DNA of 6,443 nucleotides from an uncultured Myxococcales bacterium (GTDB taxonomy: Bacteria > Myxococcota_A > UBA9042), in NCBI GenBank assembly GCA_937915965.1, contig CALGHC010000892.1, positions 1-6,443 on the forward strand, written 5' to 3'. Position numbers and translations under genes: made by a program. Positions 1-5,234 of the stretch are shown here, piece after piece (within the stretch, counting starts at the first letter, position 1; every line of letters starts with the position of its first letter). Under the pieces are notes generated by a model, which was not told the origin of the DNA, did not search any database, and was given only the letters and a program-made list of their open reading frames with translations.

Positions 1-24
1 AGCGACCGACCGCCGTACGCGAGC

Positions 25-51
25 CACAATGGTCACAACGACCACAATGAA
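25..51. repeat. Three degenerate 9-bp units (CACAAYGRN-like)
   Basis: Three adjoining 9-bp units read CACAATGGT, CACAACGAC and CACAATGAA. They lead directly into the 14-bp tandem array, which shares the CACAATGAA core. In frame 1 of the window they would encode His-Asn-Gly, His-Asn-Asp, His-Asn-Glu, and that frame stays open from base 1 to a TGA at 67-69. They could therefore be the end of an upstream gene, but all three forward frames are open for the first 45 bases, so this is weak. The units may simply be decayed ancestors of the longer repeat. Confidence 0.5.
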
Positions 52-93
52 ATGATCACAATGAAATGATCACAATGAAATGATCACAATGAA
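43..93. repeat. 14-bp tandem repeat, about 3.6 copies
   Basis: The unit CACAATGAAATGAT occurs perfectly at 43-56, 57-70 and 71-84, followed by a partial copy (CACAATGAA) at 85-93. The array is markedly AT-rich in otherwise GC-rich DNA. Each unit junction forms the self-complementary hexamer TGATCA, giving three TGATCA sites spaced 14 bp apart. The array ends 90 bp before the start codon of the exported-protein gene and just upstream of its candidate promoter. It could be a protein-binding array, an upstream promoter element, or a neutral slippage-prone minisatellite; the sequence alone does not decide. Confidence 0.9.
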
Positions 94-111
94 GCGTCCG
101 GGCGTGTTCTG

Positions 112-124
112 CGTCTTGAAGACG
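112..124. promoter_or_regulatory. Short dyad (CGTCTT-G-AAGACG), possible operator
   Basis: Two perfect 6-bp half-sites, CGTCTT and AAGACG, flank a single central G. The dyad overlaps the candidate -35 hexamer of the exported-protein gene, where a repressor site could sit. A palindrome this short can arise by chance in GC-rich DNA and no known regulator's consensus is recognised. Confidence 0.3.
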
Positions 125-145
125 GATCGGGCGGTCTGCTACGGT
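116..145 (+). promoter_or_regulatory. Candidate sigma-70 promoter for the exported-protein gene
   Basis: TTGAAG (116-121) matches four of six bases of the -35 consensus. TACGGT (140-145) lies 18 bp further on and matches the first, second and last bases of TATAAT. Transcription would start near 152 and give a leader of about 30 nt carrying the AAGGAG ribosome-binding site. The match is modest, and myxobacterial promoters are often poor matches to consensus, so this is tentative. Confidence 0.3.
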
Positions 146-183
146 TCAGCCGCCACGAGCCCGACCCCGGGCAAGGAGCAGAG

Positions 184-897
184 ATGAACAGTCGACCCGC
201 GCGCCGCGCCAACGCCCACCTCGTCGCCGTCGTGATCGCCATCGCGGCCGTCTGCGCACCGGTCGCTGCCTCCGCGATGACCGTCCTGCAGGCGGATCTC
301 GACCAGCTCGTGCAGACCTCCGAGTTGGTCCTGCACGGCAACATCGTCGCGGTGCGAACCGTCGACCTGCGCAAGGAGGGCCGGGCGATCTTTACCGAGT
401 ACGTTCTACAGGTGCGTGAAGTGTGGAAGGGCAAGGACCTGCGGGCGGGCGCTCAATTCACCTGGCGACACCTCGGCGGCACCGGGGCGGACGGAATCAC
501 CTTCGCGATCCCAGGCATGCCGGGATTCATCCAGGGAGAGGAGGTCGTCGTCCTGCTCGAGCGCACCTCGGATGGCCACGTCGTCACGGGCGCTCCCCAA
601 GGCAAATTCGTCGTCCGCGTCGACAGCGACGGTGGCCGTTCGGTCAGCCGCGACCTCGAACACGTCAACCTCGTTCGACGCGACCCGAAGACTGGACACC
701 TGCTCCCCGTCGGTGACCACGCTCACGGTGGCAAGCGGGTGATCGCCCCGCGACAGGTCCAGGGCAAACCCATGCTCCTGCGCAAGCCCGCTGGCCGCCG
801 TCAGGCCCTCGCTGAGCTGCGCGCCGAGGTGCGCGCGATCGTCGTTCGTCAGGCCGCGAAGTCGAAGGCCGCCGGCGCGAAGCGCAACCCACGCTGA
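184..897 (+). CDS. Exported protein of unknown function, partner of the adjacent protease gene
   Basis: A 237-residue protein. The ATG start is supported by AAGGAG at 173-178 with a 5-nt spacer. Residues 1-31 look like a Sec signal peptide: Arg-rich start, hydrophobic core at about 13-29, likely cleavage after Ala-Ser-Ala31. The mature part has a compact domain (about 33-145) with a pattern I associate with uncharacterised exported proteins of Myxococcota: a 'LVQTSELVLHGNI' strand, 'VREVWKGKDLRAG', a GGTGADGI turn, then IPGMPGF and 'GEEVVVLLE'. No catalytic motif is visible. The last 60 or so residues are rich in Arg, Lys and Ala and probably helical or disordered. The gene precedes the matrixin-like protease by 37 bp on the same strand, so the two are probably co-transcribed. 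A role as chaperone, inhibitor or substrate of the protease is conceivable but has no direct support. The gene assignment is strong; the function is unknown. Confidence 0.88.
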   Translation: MNSRPARRANAHLVAVVIAIAAVCAPVAASAMTVLQADLDQLVQTSELVLHGNIVAVRTVDLRKEGRAIFTEYVLQVREVWKGKDLRAGAQFTWRHLGGTGADGITFAIPGMPGFIQGEEVVVLLERTSDGHVVTGAPQGKFVVRVDSDGGRSVSRDLEHVNLVRRDPKTGHLLPVGDHAHGGKRVIAPRQVQGKPMLLRKPAGRRQALAELRAEVRAIVVRQAAKSKAAGAKRNPR

Positions 898-917
898 TCC
901 GCTGACGATCCGCTGAC
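896..917. repeat. 11-bp perfect tandem duplication over a stop codon
   Basis: GATCCGCTGAC occurs twice back to back (896-906 and 907-917). The first copy begins within the TGA stop (895-897) of the exported-protein gene, and the second ends 18 bp before the protease ATG. It looks like a replication-slippage duplication in the short intergenic spacer. No hairpin or binding site is evident. Confidence 0.85.
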
Positions 918-934
918 CGCGACTGGAGCTGTGG

Positions 935-3112
935 ATGACCCCGACCCGTATGGCTCGCACGAGCCTCGTCTGTGCCGCGCTCGCCCTGCTGCTCCTCCCC
1001 GCCGCGGACGGCTGGGGCTTCGCGGTGTCCGCGCCTACGCCAACCTCGGCGAAGCTTGTGCGCTGGAGCAACCCGACGGTTGTGTATTTCCTCCACCCCT
1101 CGGGTTCCGACAACCTCTCCACCGACGTCGTCTTCGGCGAGCTCGTCAAGGGTTTCGAGGGCTGGATGGCGACGGGGTGCACGAGCCTGGTCTTCAAGCG
1201 CGGCTACCACTGCAACAACGCGGTGGGTAAATGCTTGGTCGACAACAAGACCTGCACGCAAGAGAGCGACTGCCCGTCGGCGATGGCAAAGAAGGCGATT
1301 CCGCTCGGCTTCAATCTCAACAAGCGCAACGAGCTCGTCTTTGTGGAGAACAGCAACTGGAAGTTCGGCACGTTTGTGCTCGGCGTAACGAGCCCGGTCT
1401 CCGGATCCAACGGCGTCATCTTCGAGTCCGACATCGCCTTCAACGGCTACCAGCAGAAATGGACGACCAACGCCGGCAAGGCGGGCTCGGGCACACAACA
1501 CCTGCTGAGCGTTGCCATCCACGAAGAGGGCCACTTTTTCGGCGCGCAACACATGCTCGGCGGCTGGAGCCAGAGCGACCCGCCGACGATGGCGCCGAAC
1601 GTCTGGCCCTACGGCGTATCGGCGACGCTCAACGCCGACGACAAGAAGACGGCGTGCTTTCTCAACCCAAAATCGGGCAGCTATACGTGCAACTCCAACG
1701 CCGACTGCCCCTACGTCAACTCGAAGAACAAGAAGACGGGCCAGGAGTACTACTCGGCGAAGTATGTCTGCCAGGGCGGAAAGTGCGCGTGGGGGCCCAT
1801 GGGAGCGAGCGGCCAGACCGCGCTGGGCGGCACCTGCTCGGCCGATGGCGACTGCAAGACTGGTTTGTTTTGCCAGCCCTTCGGCGTGCAGAGCTACTGC
1901 TCGCAGTTCTGCCAGACAAACCAGGCGAACTGCCCAGATGGCTTTGCGTGCTACGGCTACCAGAATGGCGGCGGCAAAGGAGCGTGCATGCCCGACCAGG
2001 GCGGCCCGACGGATCCACCCGAGAAGAAGAAGGTAGGGCAAGCGTGCACCGATTCCAGCGAGTGCGAGACGTTGCTCTGCTTGCAAGGGGTCTGCCGGGT
2101 CAAGTGCAACCCTGCGGCGGGCACGGGCTGTACCGACACCGAGGCCTGCGAAGCCGTTCCACCGGGCTGGTACGGAGCGTGCGTGCCGTCTCCACTCGTG
2201 GCCCTTGGAGCAGAGTGCAACGCCCCCGAGGAGTGCAAGTCTGGGTTGTGCATGAAGAACAAACTCAGCGAGACCATCGGCTATTGCCGAAACCCGTGTG
2301 ATGGGCCCGGAAGCTGCGACGCCGGCTTCCAGTGCGTCAAACAGGCCGCCGGCATCCAGGGCTGCTTGCCGGGCACCGAGAAATGGCCGACCGGCTCGGA
2401 GTGCAAGGACAGCGCCCAATGTGACGGCGAGCTTTGTGTCGGCGGCGATGGACAGCAGTTCTGCTCGGAATCCTGTGAGCCAGCCAACCCCGGCGCGTGT
2501 CCGTGCGGCATGGGATGCACCGATACCAGCGTCGGATGGATCTGCTACCCGGGTGCCAAGGAGACCTGCGTCGTCAAGGGCGGCGGATGCGCCTCGAACG
2601 GCGAGTGTGTGTCGCGCATGTGCCGCGACGGCGCATGCACCGGAGCGTGCGACGTCGCGACGGGAGTGGGCGACTGTGGGCCTGGCGAGGCGTGCCAACG
2701 TCCTGACGACGCTACCGCGGCCGGCGCCTGCGAGCCGCAGGGCGCCAAGGGAATCGGCGAGGCGTGCGCCGCGGACCAGGAGTGTGTCACTCTCTTTTGC
2801 CAGCAGCACTCCATGACGGGGATGCAGAAACGCTGCCTTGAGCCCTGTGACCCAACCGGTGGGGCTTGCAGCGCGACCGACTACGCCTGTTTCCCGACCT
2901 CGGCCACGCTGGGCGCCTGCTTCCTTGGCAGCGTCGCCAACGCCGACGCGGGCGGGCAGGGCGGTGGCGCGATTGCCCTCACTGACGACGCGCCGGCGTC
3001 CTCGTGCCAGGCGGGCCACAGGGGTTCTGCCAGCGCGCTGCTGATGACGTTGCTGCTTGGGCTGGTCGCGCTTGGCTGGCGCAGGCGTGCCGGCGTCCCA
3101 GGTGACGCCTGA
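935..3112 (+). CDS. Matrixin-like (metzincin) metalloprotease with Cys-rich repeats and MYXO-CTERM tail
   Basis: A 725-residue exported protein predicted to be a zinc endopeptidase. The ATG follows GGAG (925-928) with a 6-nt spacer. Residues 1 to about 26 form a signal peptide (core VCAALALLLLPAA). The catalytic domain spans about 35-245. It has the full metzincin site HEEGHFFGAQH (196-206: zinc ligands His196, His200, His206; catalytic Glu197) and a Met-turn PTMAP (Met219). TLNADDKKTACFLNP follows, like the end of matrixin domains. A cysteine-rich insert (Cys93, 100, 107, 113) lies inside the catalytic domain ahead of the zinc site, and another cysteine cluster (about 242-290) follows the Met-turn. 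Six tandem modules of roughly 55 residues cover 298-665. The C-terminus has Cys691, a hydrophobic helix (699-715) and Arg716-718: a MYXO-CTERM-type signal for envelope anchoring and processing. The substrate is unknown. Cys13 precedes the hydrophobic core, so it is not a lipobox. Domain calls rest on motifs read by eye. Confidence 0.93.
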   Translation: MTPTRMARTSLVCAALALLLLPAADGWGFAVSAPTPTSAKLVRWSNPTVVYFLHPSGSDNLSTDVVFGELVKGFEGWMATGCTSLVFKRGYHCNNAVGKCLVDNKTCTQESDCPSAMAKKAIPLGFNLNKRNELVFVENSNWKFGTFVLGVTSPVSGSNGVIFESDIAFNGYQQKWTTNAGKAGSGTQHLLSVAIHEEGHFFGAQHMLGGWSQSDPPTMAPNVWPYGVSATLNADDKKTACFLNPKSGSYTCNSNADCPYVNSKNKKTGQEYYSAKYVCQGGKCAWGPMGASGQTALGGTCSADGDCKTGLFCQPFGVQSYCSQFCQTNQANCPDGFACYGYQNGGGKGACMPDQGGPTDPPEKKKVGQACTDSSECETLLCLQGVCRVKCNPAAGTGCTDTEACEAVPPGWYGACVPSPLVALGAECNAPEECKSGLCMKNKLSETIGYCRNPCDGPGSCDAGFQCVKQAAGIQGCLPGTEKWPTGSECKDSAQCDGELCVGGDGQQFCSESCEPANPGACPCGMGCTDTSVGWICYPGAKETCVVKGGGCASNGECVSRMCRDGACTGACDVATGVGDCGPGEACQRPDDATAAGACEPQGAKGIGEACAADQECVTLFCQQHSMTGMQKRCLEPCDPTGGACSATDYACFPTSATLGACFLGSVANADAGGQGGGAIALTDDAPASSCQAGHRGSASALLMTLLLGLVALGWRRRAGVPGDA
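1826..2929 (+). repeat. Six tandem Cys-rich modules within the protease
   Basis: The translated region repeats a pattern of about 55-65 residues: a Gly-x-x-Cys opening (GGTC, GQAC, GAEC, GSEC, KETC, GEAC), then Cys about every 4-8 residues, a Ser/Glu-x-Cys pair, and a closing Gly-x-Cys-x-Pro-like end. The first module (from residue 298) has eight cysteines. Others begin near residues 367, 423, 486, 542 and 606. The even cysteine content suggests disulfide-bonded modules formed outside the cytoplasm, serving as a stalk or binding region. The DNA itself is not a close repeat: the modules have diverged, so the duplication is old. Confidence 0.8.
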
Positions 3113-3170
3113 GCCGGCAGCAGATCCGGCAGCAGAGCCGGCGGTAGAGCCGGCAGTAGAGCCAGCAGCA
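3111..3170. repeat. 12-bp tandem repeat, five copies, in the convergent gap
   Basis: Five units of 12 bp run without interruption: GAGCCGGCAGCA, GATCCGGCAGCA, GAGCCGGCGGTA, GAGCCGGCAGTA and GAGCCAGCAGCA. The first unit starts on the second base of the protease TGA stop. In the frame +1 to the protease the repeat would encode (Glu/Asp)-Pro-Ala-(Ala/Val) five times. Three units contain the self-complementary GCCGGC, so neighbouring copies can pair (for example 3137-3142 with 3149-3154, a 6-bp stem with a 6-nt loop). It lies between convergent genes, where a terminator is expected, but there is no T-tract in either direction. Confidence 0.9.
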
Positions 3171-3195
3171 GGCCGAATTTCAGGAATCGACGGCG

Positions 3196-4251
3196 CTAGG
3201 CGAAGGTCAGAGGCGATTTGCCTGCTTCACCTGAAGGGAGCTCCGGCTCCGCGACAATCACCCTGCCTCTTCCAGCGGCCAGAGCGCGATCCAGCGCGCT
3301 GCTGGCGCCTTCGAGCACCCCGTACATGCCGGCGCCAGGCTCGAGATCACTGCTGGCCACTCCAACGCAGACCGCCAACGAGCCCACTTGGGCCTCCGTC
3401 AGCGTCGTTGACAGGGCCTCGGCGGCCTCGGCGATCCGCATGGCGACACGCGACGCATCCGGCAGACGCGTACCTCGGAGCAAAACAGCGAACCTCAAGG
3501 GCCCGACCTGCACCACGATAGTGTGTTGGGCAGTGCGGGCCGCCTCGGCGATCAGGGTCGCGACCTCGCGACAACGCGCGCCGTAGCTGGGCTCTTCCAG
3601 TGGAGCACGGCCGACCGTGTCGACCTCGGCCTGAATCAACAAGACAGAGACGGCGTCGCCCAGCTGGCGTGCGCGGTCCCACTCGATCTCAAGGAGGGCG
3701 TCAAAGCGACCGCCGTGGATGGGACCGCTGTTGGGGTCCATCTCCTGTTCGGTCAGGCGATTGCGCAGCGCGGCGACCTTGCGCTTGAGCTCCCGGCTCT
3801 CCAACCAGAGCGCGCGACAGTCGTCGAGCGCCGTCTTGAGCGCGACGGCCGTTGCAACACGATGCAGCAGCATCAAGCGGTTGACCGGCTTGCGCAGATA
3901 GTCGTACGCGCCGGCGTCAAACGCTGCAGCGACGCCGTACTCCTTCGAGTCGGCCGGAACCAGCCGCGCGGTCAAAAGCAGGACGGGAATGGCGGCGACA
4001 TCGCGATTGCGCTTGAGGGCTCGGCACAGAGAGACGCCGTCGATGTCCGGCAAAACCGCCTCGGCGAGGATACAGTCGACCTTGCGCGCGGCCGCCACGG
4101 GATCGGCCGAGCCACCGTCAACCAGACCCAGATGGGCCAGCAGCGCGGCGCCGTCAAGCAAACCGACGACGTTCTCGTAGCCTGCCTCTTCGAGCAGCGC
4201 CTCGAGCATGAATCGGCTCTCGTGGTTGTCGTCGACGATGACGATGCTCAA
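3196..4251 (-). CDS. Response-regulator-like protein: REC with Glu at the phospho site plus degenerate GGDEF-like domain
   Basis: A 351-residue cytoplasmic protein. I chose TTG at 4249-4251 because GGGGAG (4258-4263) lies 6 nt upstream and the product then opens with SIVIVDDN, as receiver domains do. An in-frame ATG at 4293 would add 14 atypical residues (two Cys) without a good ribosome site. Receiver domain, 1 to about 135: acidic pair Asp7-Asp8, Thr94 (LLLTAR) and Lys121 (YLRKP) are present. At the phospho-acceptor position, four residues before Pro68, there is Glu64 rather than Asp. A probable coiled coil covers 136-170. The C-terminal domain (182-335) follows the diguanylate-cyclase layout (RARQLGDAVSVLLI, FAVLLRGT, CVGVASS, ALDRALAAGRGRV), but GGDEF is GPLRF (250-254), and the metal-binding Asp and RxxD inhibitory site are lost. 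It is therefore probably non-catalytic and insensitive to phosphorylation, acting by binding partners. The partner and pathway are unknown. Confidence 0.88.
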   Translation of the reverse strand: MSIVIVDDNHESRFMLEALLEEAGYENVVGLLDGAALLAHLGLVDGGSADPVAAARKVDCILAEAVLPDIDGVSLCRALKRNRDVAAIPVLLLTARLVPADSKEYGVAAAFDAGAYDYLRKPVNRLMLLHRVATAVALKTALDDCRALWLESRELKRKVAALRNRLTEQEMDPNSGPIHGGRFDALLEIEWDRARQLGDAVSVLLIQAEVDTVGRAPLEEPSYGARCREVATLIAEAARTAQHTIVVQVGPLRFAVLLRGTRLPDASRVAMRIAEAAEALSTTLTEAQVGSLAVCVGVASSDLEPGAGMYGVLEGASSALDRALAAGRGRVIVAEPELPSGEAGKSPLTFA

Positions 4252-4257
4252 CTGATG

Positions 4258-4263
4258 CTCCCC
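4258..4263 (-). promoter_or_regulatory. Ribosome-binding site that decides a TTG start
   Basis: On the minus strand this reads GGGGAG, separated by 6 nt (CATCAG) from the TTG at 4249-4251. It is the strongest Shine-Dalgarno match near the 5' end of the regulator gene. The ATG at 4293 has only a weak AGG directly beside it. Confidence 0.6.
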
Positions 4264-4324
4264 AGCACACCTTGGCGGCGCGCAATCTGCCATCCTGTGC
4301 GCTGGAGCCGTGGCTGTCCAGTTG

Positions 4325-4340
4325 CAATCTGTGAAGATTG
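4325..4340. promoter_or_regulatory. Perfect inverted repeat CAATCT-GTGA-AGATTG, candidate operator
   Basis: Two perfect 6-bp arms flank a 4-bp centre, about 74 bp upstream of the regulator's TTG start. Its moderate AT content contrasts with the GC-rich surroundings, and the size suits a dimeric transcription factor. It could also fold as an RNA hairpin if transcription reads through from the dismutase gene. No known consensus is recognised. Confidence 0.4.
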
Positions 4341-4421
4341 GGCCCGAGCCAATCCGGCGGAATCATGTGCGCTTCTTTGTACGGACCCTGACTATCGGCA
4401 GCTCCAGCCCAAATGGCGGAA

Positions 4422-4453
4422 GCGCTCGCGAGCGCGCCTCGGCCCGCTCGGGC
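4422..4453 (-). terminator. GC-rich palindromes after the superoxide dismutase stop, possible weak terminator
   Basis: Just past the dismutase stop the minus strand has a GCCC-GAGC-GGGC hairpin (4442-4453). It is followed by a perfect 14-bp palindrome, GCGCTCGCGAGCGC (4422-4435), which can fold as a 5-bp stem with a CGCG loop. There is no U-tract after either. They could slow RNA polymerase or protect the 3' end, but a classical intrinsic terminator is not shown. Confidence 0.3.
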
Positions 4454-4458
4454 GAGAA

Positions 4459-5055
4459 TCAGCCGCGAGCGGCGGCGAATCGGGCAGAAACGTCGGCCCA
4501 GTTGACCAGGTGGTCAAAGAAGGCGGCTGTCCAGGCAGCGCGCTTGTTCTGGTACTTCAGGTAGTAGGCATGCTCCCAGACGTCGAGCGCGATGAGCACG
4601 ACGGTGTTGGTTTGCGCCTGGTTCTGGTGCTTCTCTGCGGCGAGAATCTCCAGCTTGTTCCAGTCGCGATTCCAGACCAGCAGGCCCCAGCCCGACCCCT
4701 CGACGCTGTTCGTCACGGCAAGAAACTGCCCTTTGAAGGCTGCGAAGTCGCCAAAGTCGGCCTCGATCTGGGCCGCGATCCCACCGCTGGGCGCGCCGCC
4801 ACCGTTGGGCGTCATGTTCGTCCAGAACGTCGAGTGCAGGGCGTGGCCGGCGCCGTGGAAGGCGAGCTCGCGCGAGAGGTGCTTGGCGGCGGCGAAGTCC
4901 CCAGCGGCGCGGGCGGCGGCCAGCTTGCCCTCGGCGGTGTTGAGGCCACCGACGTAGCCAGCGTGATGGACGTCGTGATGCAATCGCACCGTCTGCTCGT
5001 CGTAATGCGGCTCAAGCGCGTCATAGGCATAGGGAAGTTCTGGTAGGGTATGCAT
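4459..5055 (-). CDS. Superoxide dismutase, Fe/Mn family
   Basis: A 198-residue enzyme that converts superoxide to oxygen and hydrogen peroxide. There is no signal peptide, so it is cytoplasmic. The ATG at 5055 is chosen because AAGGAG lies 8 nt upstream and the product opens MHTLPELPYAYDALEP, the usual family start; an in-frame ATG at 5103 would add 16 unrelated residues. Metal ligands are His26 (LHHDVHH), His74 (ALHSTFW), Asp158 and His162 (LDVWEHAYYLKYQN). His30 and Tyr34 of the substrate funnel and Glu161 of the dimer interface are present. Metal choice is unclear: FHGAGHALHSTFW with GSGWG looks Mn-type, but His143 (EKHQNQ) sits where Mn enzymes usually have Gln, a His also found in some actinobacterial and archaeal enzymes. 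It may use Fe, Mn or either, so sodA or sodB cannot be chosen. The length is normal for the family. It lies downstream of the dehydrogenase gene on the same strand, with its own candidate promoter. Confidence 0.96.
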   Translation of the reverse strand: MHTLPELPYAYDALEPHYDEQTVRLHHDVHHAGYVGGLNTAEGKLAAARAAGDFAAAKHLSRELAFHGAGHALHSTFWTNMTPNGGGAPSGGIAAQIEADFGDFAAFKGQFLAVTNSVEGSGWGLLVWNRDWNKLEILAAEKHQNQAQTNTVVLIALDVWEHAYYLKYQNKRAAWTAAFFDHLVNWADVSARFAAARG

Positions 5056-5063
5056 CGAATCGG

Positions 5064-5069
5064 CTCCTT
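5064..5069 (-). promoter_or_regulatory. Ribosome-binding site fixing the superoxide dismutase start
   Basis: On the minus strand this is AAGGAG, 8 nt before the ATG at 5053-5055. It is inside the longer possible reading frame that starts at 5103, so it argues for the shorter protein, which also matches the family's usual N-terminus. Confidence 0.8.
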
Positions 5070-5163
5070 GGTGCCTTGCGGCAAACGATTGGTCAGGGGA
5101 CACGGGCGCGATGAGGTGGGGGTCAGCGCGGCGAGGGGACTGCCAGCGAGCGCCAGCACTGGG

Positions 5164-5191
5164 ACGGTAAGGCCTTCGCCAGGAGTGTCAA
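5164..5191 (-). promoter_or_regulatory. Candidate sigma-70 promoter for superoxide dismutase
   Basis: The minus strand has a perfect -35 hexamer TTGACA (5191-5186). After a 16-bp spacer comes TACCGT (5169-5164), which keeps the first, second and last bases of TATAAT. Transcription would begin near 5157 and give a leader of about 100 nt before the dismutase ATG. The position, between the dehydrogenase stop and the dismutase start, suits an independent promoter. The weak -10 lowers confidence. Confidence 0.45.
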
Positions 5192-5234
5192 CCAGTGCGA
5201 CGCGAATCAGCTATTGTTTCCCACCCGTACGCAG

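Noticed and set aside
43..93. Tandem repeat as a CRISPR array
   Set aside because: The units are 14 bp, directly adjacent and without unique spacers, so this is a simple tandem repeat.
935..1012. Protease as a lipoprotein via Cys13
   Set aside because: Cys13 lies before the hydrophobic core (LALLLLPAA) and not after it, so it cannot be a lipobox cysteine. A normal signal peptide fits better.
406..1197. Minus-strand open frame of 263 codons over the exported-protein gene and the protease start
   Set aside because: It overlaps two signal-peptide genes with good ribosome-binding sites and shows no recognisable domain.
665..3019. Long minus-strand open frame (784 codons) opposite the protease
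   Set aside because: Its translation is low-complexity and rich in Arg, Ala and Gly, with no domain pattern. It is the mirror of a GC-rich cysteine-coding gene, whose forward product has clear motifs.
3057..3521. Plus-strand frame containing the Glu-Pro-Ala-Ala repeat, as an independent gene
   Set aside because: It starts within the membrane helix of the protease without a ribosome-binding site and runs antisense into the regulator's conserved domain. Only the repeat tail is of interest.
3523..5046. Long plus-strand open frame (507 codons) across the regulator and dismutase genes
   Set aside because: It runs opposite two genes with clear conserved motifs and crosses their intergenic region. 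It is explained by high GC content.
5056..5103. Longer superoxide dismutase starting at the ATG at 5103
   Set aside because: The extra 16 residues are not typical of the family, and the strong AAGGAG site lies inside them, 8 nt before the ATG at 5055.
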